This document shows positions 5,528 to 6,371 of a stretch of DNA of 6,371 nt, in pieces; position 1 is the first letter of the stretch, and every line of letters begins with the position of its first letter. The DNA is from a bacterium (GTDB lineage Bacteria; Patescibacteriota; Minisyncoccia; Phycocordibacterales; Phycocordibacteraceae), in contig JAJZRH010000033.1 of NCBI GenBank assembly GCA_021802795.1, positions 1 to 6,371 on the forward strand, in the 5' to 3' direction. The position numbers were made by a program, and so were the translations under genes. A model generated the notes under the pieces. The model was not told the DNA's origin and did no database searches. It saw nothing but the letters and a program-made list of their open reading frames with translations.

Positions 5528-6371
5528 ATGCCTGCGCGTAACGCTTGCAGATCTCTTTCATAAGGCCGGGACCGTTGAAGACCATGCCGGTAACCAGCTG
5601 TACGAGGTCGGCGCCGGCCGCAAACTTCGCCATCGCATCTTCCGGTGTGAAGATTCCGCCGGTACCGATAATGGTGAATCGTTTTCCGTATTCTTCCCGC
5701 GTCTTTTTAATGAGTTCGTTGGAAAGCTTGAACGTCGGTTCGCCGGAAAGCCCGCCGCGAAACTCCTTCGGCGCGTCATCCGGATAGGCCAGGTCATCGT
5801 AGTTTTTATTCAAATTGCCGATAATGACGCCGTGTATCTTGTTGTCGTCGGCAATGGCGAGCAGTTGCGCGAATTGCTCCCACGGGACGTTTATGGGCAT
5901 CTTGAGATACACCGGCTTTTCGCACGGTATCTCGCGCAAGCGCGGCAGAAGTTGCGCAAGGAGTGCGGGCTGGATGAACGTCTCGCCGGTGTACGCGTTC
6001 GGGCAGGAGATGTTGATGGTGTAGTAGTCGCCCACGCCCGCCTCGTTCAGCTTCCGAAATGACTCTACGTAGTCGCGAATGCCTGCCTCCACGTCGGTAG
6101 ATGCTTCGGGAATATTTGTGCGCGCAATGGAGACTCCGAGCACAAATCCGGGAACGCGCGGCGTCCTCTTCATTTTGGCGATGAGCGCGTCCACGCCGGG
6201 AATGCCCCAACTCGTGAGGATTTCGCGCGTGTGCTGGCCGGGCGCCGGCGACGGCCCCATGATCTCGGGCTCGGTGCGGCTGAAGCGCGGCGCGGGGGCC
6301 GGCTGCAGCAGGCCGTTGGCCTCAACGAACGCCTTCCGGGCAACGTTGTGCGGGTGGCGGGCGGCCTCCTC
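5526..6371 (-). CDS. pyrD: Dihydroorotate dehydrogenase (PyrD, class-2-like), C-terminal ~220 residues, joined in frame to a foreign N-terminal segment; 5' end outside window
   Basis: PyrD oxidises dihydroorotate to orotate with FMN in pyrimidine synthesis. The frame has 281 visible residues and is open to the right edge. From about GVDALIAKM (position 6197 leftward) it is PyrD: LGVSIARTN, then NISCPN with the putative catalytic Cys encoded at 6003-6005, YLKMP with the expected FMN-contact Lys, IIGNLN, FRGGLSGEP, IIGTGGI and the AGADLVQLVTG phosphate-binding end, finishing GPGLMKEICKRYA. GGLSGxP and the ending are class-2-like, whereas Cys replaces the class 2 Ser; I recall this Cys form in candidate-phylum PyrDs. 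The N-terminal ~100-110 residues of the barrel are missing. In their place is a CoA-transferase-like segment (separate entry). An internal ATG at 6258-6260 falls within the foreign segment, so it is not a credible PyrD start. As written the product should not be a working PyrD. Stop is TAA at 5526-5528. Confidence 0.85.
   Translation of the reverse strand, partial: EEAARHPHNVARKAFVEANGLLQPAPAPRFSRTEPEIMGPSPAPGQHTREILTSWGIPGVDALIAKMKRTPRVPGFVLGVSIARTNIPEASTDVEAGIRDYVESFRKLNEAGVGDYYTINISCPNAYTGETFIQPALLAQLLPRLREIPCEKPVYLKMPINVPWEQFAQLLAIADDNKIHGVIIGNLNKNYDDLAYPDDAPKEFRGGLSGEPTFKLSNELIKKTREEYGKRFTIIGTGGIFTPEDAMAKFAAGADLVQLVTGMVFNGPGLMKEICKRYAQA
6201..6371 (-). other. C-terminal fragment of a family III CoA-transferase / alpha-methylacyl-CoA racemase, spliced onto pyrD
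   Basis: In the pyrD frame, the ~57 residues read from 6371 down to about 6201 match the CaiB/BaiF-AMACR family C-terminus, not PyrD. The blocks are HPHNVARKAFVE (compare HPHNxARgtFVE), GLLQPAPRFSRT (compare vQPAPAPRFSRTp) and PAPGQHTREILTSWGI (compare pxpGqHTdevLxewGf). This family makes or epimerises acyl-CoA thioesters, typically in fatty-acid or carnitine metabolism, which would be odd in a CPR-like genome. The segment ends about 15-20 residues before the usual family C-terminus. Its GC is about 76% over 6241-6371, against about 53% in pyrD at 5701-5760 and 6061-6120 (hand counts). It starts outside the window, so its N-terminal catalytic part is unseen. Confidence 0.75.

Overview
The window looks like an edge region of a contig from a small-genome bacterium, most plausibly a Patescibacteria/CPR (Parcubacteria-like) lineage. 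The clues are a compact archaeal-type aspartyl-tRNA synthetase, a PyrD of the class-2-like type with a catalytic Cys, short versions of housekeeping proteins, tight gene packing and standard stop codons. This placement is inference from protein style, not from a marker gene. GC is roughly 53-62% in the stretches counted by hand, but rises to about 76% in the last 131 bases.

Layout, reading right to left because almost everything is on the minus strand. (1) Positions 6371-5526 hold an open frame whose first ~55 residues match the C-terminus of a family III CoA-transferase / alpha-methylacyl-CoA racemase. The remaining ~220 residues are the C-terminal two thirds of dihydroorotate dehydrogenase (PyrD). 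The join, near 6195-6206, is either an assembly chimera or a genuine illegitimate fusion. (2) Positions 5312-5527 on the plus strand carry a complete small transcription unit: promoter-like TTGACA box, two Shine-Dalgarno sequences, a 46-codon single-pass membrane protein and a textbook intrinsic terminator. (3) trpS (tryptophanyl-tRNA synthetase) runs leftward from 5291. Its probable promoter overlaps that of the small gene. (4) A stand-alone gene for an M19 (renal-dipeptidase-like) protein follows at 4250-3258, with its own promoter, a strong ribosome site and a hairpin after it. Half of its expected metal ligands are replaced. (5) A three-gene run aspS - pepA - scpA (3197 to beyond position 1) has a 3-base gap and then a 13-base overlap, so it is almost certainly one operon. 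It encodes aspartyl-tRNA synthetase, an M17 leucyl aminopeptidase and the N-terminal part of the condensin kleisin ScpA.

Functionally the window is mostly core metabolism: tRNA charging (TrpS, AspS), peptide turnover (PepA), chromosome segregation (ScpA) and pyrimidine synthesis (PyrD). The parts that deserve attention are the degenerate M19 protein, the tiny membrane-protein gene divergent from trpS with interlocking promoters, the probable leaderless starts of trpS and aspS, and the CoA-transferase/PyrD junction. No mobile element, CRISPR array, tRNA or rRNA was seen, and there is no gene-free stretch longer than about 85 bases.
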